A stretch of 18,413 nucleotides of DNA from an uncultured Eubacteriales bacterium (GTDB taxonomy: Bacteria; Bacillota; Clostridia; Oscillospirales; Oscillospiraceae). The notes below the pieces were generated by a model. That model was not told where the DNA came from and did not search any database. It saw only the letters and a program-made list of their open reading frames with translations. Within the stretch, counting starts at the first letter, position 1. The number at the start of each line of letters is the position of its first letter. Positions 16,461 through 18,413 of the stretch are shown piece after piece. The translations under genes and the position numbers were made by a program. The stretch is taken from assembly GCA_902475435.1 (NCBI GenBank), contig CABRZL010000032.1:1-18413 (forward strand), given 5' to 3'.

Positions 16461-16895
16461 ATGTTGACAAGCAAACAGCGAGCGGAGCTGCGTGCGCAGG
16501 CTAATGGCCTGGAAGTGACGCTGATGATAGGGAAAGAGGGCGTTACAGACAATGTCGCAAAGACCGCCGTAGAGCAGATGGAGAATCGAGAACTCGTCAA
16601 AGGTCGGGTTCTCGAAACGGCGGGCATCACAGCTCGGGAAGCCAGCAATGCCATCTGCGAGATAACTGAGGCGGAGGGAGTTTCCTGTGTAGGTTCTACT
16701 TTTGTGATTTATCGGAAAAGTAAAAAGCTGGAGGCGCAACGGGCGCGTCTGAAAGCGAAGGAGCGAGCCGAAAAGAAGGTTAATCCGGTTCGCGCTGGCA
16801 TTCAGCGCAGGAAAGCAGCTGCAAAACGGGAACGGGAGCGCAAAAACGAGTATTTTCGGCAGCAAAGGGAAAAGGAGCGTAGAAATAATACCTGA
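16461..16895 (+). CDS. yhbY: Ribosome assembly RNA-binding protein YhbY, with a long basic C-terminal extension
   Basis: A CRM-domain protein that binds pre-50S ribosomal RNA during large-subunit assembly. Residues 1 to about 88 form the CRM domain, with the RNA-contacting loop GKEG at 24-27 and typical blocks LTSKQRAELRA at the start and ELVKGRVLE in the middle. Canonical YhbY is about 95-100 residues; this one has 144. From residue 85 on, 25 of 60 residues are lysine or arginine, suggesting a basic helix able to touch RNA. The ATG at 16461 is chosen because GAGGAG lies 7 bases before it; an in-frame ATG at 16446 is upstream of that site. Gene order yhbY-nadD-yqeK-rsfS matches the B. subtilis yqeI-J-K-L cluster. 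Confidence 0.93.
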   Translation: MLTSKQRAELRAQANGLEVTLMIGKEGVTDNVAKTAVEQMENRELVKGRVLETAGITAREASNAICEITEAEGVSCVGSTFVIYRKSKKLEAQRARLKAKERAEKKVNPVRAGIQRRKAAAKRERERKNEYFRQQREKERRNNT

Positions 16896-16938
16896 AGAAA
16901 TTATGTAAATCATGACCATCAGGAAAGGGGAAGCTTTT

Positions 16939-18135
16939 ATGGAAAAGATTGGCGTGTTTGGCGGAACATTTAACCCACCTCACCGGGGACATCTGTTGGC
17001 GGCAAAAGAAGTGAGAGAAGCGCTGAATCTGGAGCGCATATTGTTTATTCCGGATGCACAGCCGCCGCATAAAGCATTGCCGGAGGGCTCCCCGGATGGT
17101 GCATCTCGGCTGGAGCTTGTCCGGGCAGCAACGAAGGATTTGTCGTTTGCCGAGGTTTCTGATATGGAATTGGGAAGAACAGGGAAAAGCTATACTTCTG
17201 ATACATTGAAAATACTCAAGGCAAAATATCCACAAGACACGCTTTATCTGATTACTGGTACGGATATGTTTTTGACACTTCACAATTGGCATGAACCGGA
17301 GGAAATTTGTAAAAATGCGGTGATTGTTGGGATGCGCCGGGCTGAAGACGACCGGCAGGATGAATTCTTAATTCAGAAAGAAAACCTGCAAAAACGATTT
17401 CATGCCCGCGTGGAAATTGTTGATAATCATTTTGTGGAGATTTCCTCTACCAAAGTACGCCGCCTTTTCATTTTAGGTGGTGCAGAAAAATATGTGCCGG
17501 AAGAAGAACTGGAACTTATTCGAACCAGGGGCTACTATGGAACGGGACAGGACTATCGAAATCTATCGGATGAGGAACTGCGCAAGGTGGCAATTAGTCT
17601 GCTAAAGCCCCAGCGGGTCAAGCATGTGCTGGGATGCGCGGAAACGGCGGTAAAACTGGCTCAGCGTTATGGGGCGGATGAAACCGTTGCTCTCCGGGCG
17701 GGATTGCTTCATGATGTAACCAAAGCAATTGACGGAGAAGACCAGTTGCTATTGGTAGACAAATATGGTATACTAATCAGCGATTTTGAACGGAAAAATC
17801 CCAAATTGCTCCATGCAAAAACAGGCGCTGCCGTAGCAAAATACGTATTTGGAGAACGGGAAGAGGTGGTACATGCGATCTATTGGCATACCACAGGGAA
17901 ACCAAATATGAGTTTGATGGAGAAGATCATTTATTTAGCGGATTATATAGAACCGACTCGAAATTTTCCCGGTGTAGAGGATCTAAGGACGCTAGCGTTT
18001 CAGGATCTGGATCGCGGCCTGTTATTGGGTTTTGATTTATGTATTGATGAGCTTGTTCGGGAAAAAAAGAGCCTGTGCAGCGATTCGTTGGATGCTCGGG
18101 ATTATCTCCGCTGTCAGTTGACGGCAAAGACATAA
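16939..18135 (+). CDS. nadD: Fused nicotinate-nucleotide adenylyltransferase (NadD) and HD-domain Ap4A hydrolase (YqeK)
   Basis: A 398-residue two-domain protein. Residues 1-201 are NadD, which joins nicotinate mononucleotide and ATP to give deamido-NAD. Visible motifs are the nucleotide-binding GGTFNPPHRGH (8-18), a mid-domain GTDMFLTLHNWHE, and ISST from residue 168; the NadD-type ending RTRGYYG is at 195-201. Residues about 208-398 are YqeK, an HD-superfamily protein known in Bacillota as a symmetrically cleaving Ap4A hydrolase. Its metal ligands are complete: H229, H258-D259, H292, H317 (in HTTG) and D335. The two parts are normally separate adjacent genes (yqeJ, yqeK); here no stop or restart lies between them. 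The ATG at 16939 has AAAGGGG 8 bases upstream; an ATG at 16912 lies before that site. rsfS follows 19 bases on, as in the usual cluster. Confidence 0.95.
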   Translation: MEKIGVFGGTFNPPHRGHLLAAKEVREALNLERILFIPDAQPPHKALPEGSPDGASRLELVRAATKDLSFAEVSDMELGRTGKSYTSDTLKILKAKYPQDTLYLITGTDMFLTLHNWHEPEEICKNAVIVGMRRAEDDRQDEFLIQKENLQKRFHARVEIVDNHFVEISSTKVRRLFILGGAEKYVPEEELELIRTRGYYGTGQDYRNLSDEELRKVAISLLKPQRVKHVLGCAETAVKLAQRYGADETVALRAGLLHDVTKAIDGEDQLLLVDKYGILISDFERKNPKLLHAKTGAAVAKYVFGEREEVVHAIYWHTTGKPNMSLMEKIIYLADYIEPTRNFPGVEDLRTLAFQDLDRGLLLGFDLCIDELVREKKSLCSDSLDARDYLRCQLTAKT

Positions 18136-18154
18136 ATGATTTTATTACGGAAGG

Positions 18155-18413
18155 ATGAAACAGTTGTTATCTGCAAAAGAGGCCGCTGTTATCGCGGCTA
18201 AAGCGCTTGACAGTAAAAAGGCACAGAATCTTATGATGCTGGATGTCAAAGCAGTGACCACACTGACGGAATATATGCTCATTGCAACGGGAACCTCGGA
18301 TACCCATCTTCGGGCCCTCTGTGATGAAGTGGAGAAGAAAATGGAAGAAGCCGGTGAAAGGGTCTGGCATCGGGAAGGCTACCGTGGAGATACATGGATT
18401 GTGATGGATTTTT
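18155..18413 (+). CDS. rsfS: Ribosomal silencing factor RsfS (YqeL), 3'-truncated by the window edge
   Basis: Binds ribosomal protein uL14 and blocks joining of the two subunits, lowering translation when nutrients are short. 86 residues are visible of an expected 110-120. Family blocks are AKALDSKKAQNLMMLDV near the start, TEYMLIATGTSDTHLRAL in the middle, and the strongly conserved WHREGYRGDTWIVMDF at the edge, so the frame is intact there. The start is uncertain: the ATG at 18155 directly abuts GGAAGG (18149-18154), with no spacer. An in-frame TTG at 18164 lies about 8-9 bases from that site and also fits the family length. I give the ATG as the outer limit. The location after nadD-yqeK is the standard Bacillota order. 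Confidence 0.93.
   Translation, partial: MKQLLSAKEAAVIAAKALDSKKAQNLMMLDVKAVTTLTEYMLIATGTSDTHLRALCDEVEKKMEEAGERVWHREGYRGDTWIVMDF

Noticed and set aside
16233..16919. A 228-codon minus-strand open frame opposite rdgB and yhbY
   Set aside because: Both plus-strand genes there are clear family members with ribosome sites; the antisense product shows no motif.
1..18413. Search by eye for mobile elements, CRISPR repeats, tRNA/rRNA genes, defence or secretion clusters
   Set aside because: All plus-strand space is filled by housekeeping genes with short gaps. I found no direct-repeat arrays, transposase motifs, tRNA-like cloverleafs or foreign-looking islands.

Overview
The window is ordinary-density bacterial chromosome with every gene on the + strand. 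It suggests a Clostridia-class Firmicute, probably Oscillospiraceae/Ruminococcaceae-like. The reasons are Bacillota-type gene order (dprA-topA-trmFO; plsX-rnc-smc-ftsY; rph-rdgB; yhbY-nadD-yqeK-rsfS), strong AGGAGG-type ribosome binding sites, frequent GTG starts and moderate GC content judged by eye. I see no insertion sequence, prophage, CRISPR array, tRNA or rRNA, and nothing resembling a defence island.

Layout. (1) 2-1822: the 3' part of lysS, followed by an unrecognised single-pass membrane protein; the pair is closed by an intrinsic terminator at 1847-1885. (2) 2050-9523: a tightly spaced run of TrmH-family RNA methyltransferase, dprA, topA, trmFO, plsX and rnc, with a possible weak promoter at 1988-2016. 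A strong stem-loop at 9529-9551 follows rnc. (3) 9575-10576: a radical SAM protein of the YhcC/Elp3-like group. (4) 10623 to the right edge: smc, ftsY, rph, rdgB, yhbY, a nadD-yqeK fusion and the start of rsfS. A convincing sigma-A promoter with an extended -10 lies just before smc at 10562-10590.

How the genes fit together. Most products serve information processing: tRNA charging (LysRS), tRNA and rRNA modification or maturation (TrmH-family enzyme, TrmFO, RNase III, RNase PH), ribosome assembly (YhbY, RsfS), DNA topology and chromosome segregation (TopA, SMC), recombination or transformation (DprA), membrane protein targeting (FtsY) and nucleotide-pool cleaning (RdgB). PlsX (phospholipid precursor) and NadD-YqeK (NAD synthesis plus Ap4A hydrolysis) are the metabolic members.

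Points that stand out are the in-frame NadD-YqeK fusion, the uncharacterised lysS-linked membrane protein with an EF-hand-like loop, the KH-like C-terminus of the radical SAM protein, the long basic tail on YhbY, the lysine-rich tail on TopA, and the absence of fabD/fabG/acpP between plsX and rnc. I did not find a convincing new multi-gene system; the best candidates for novelty are these individual proteins.
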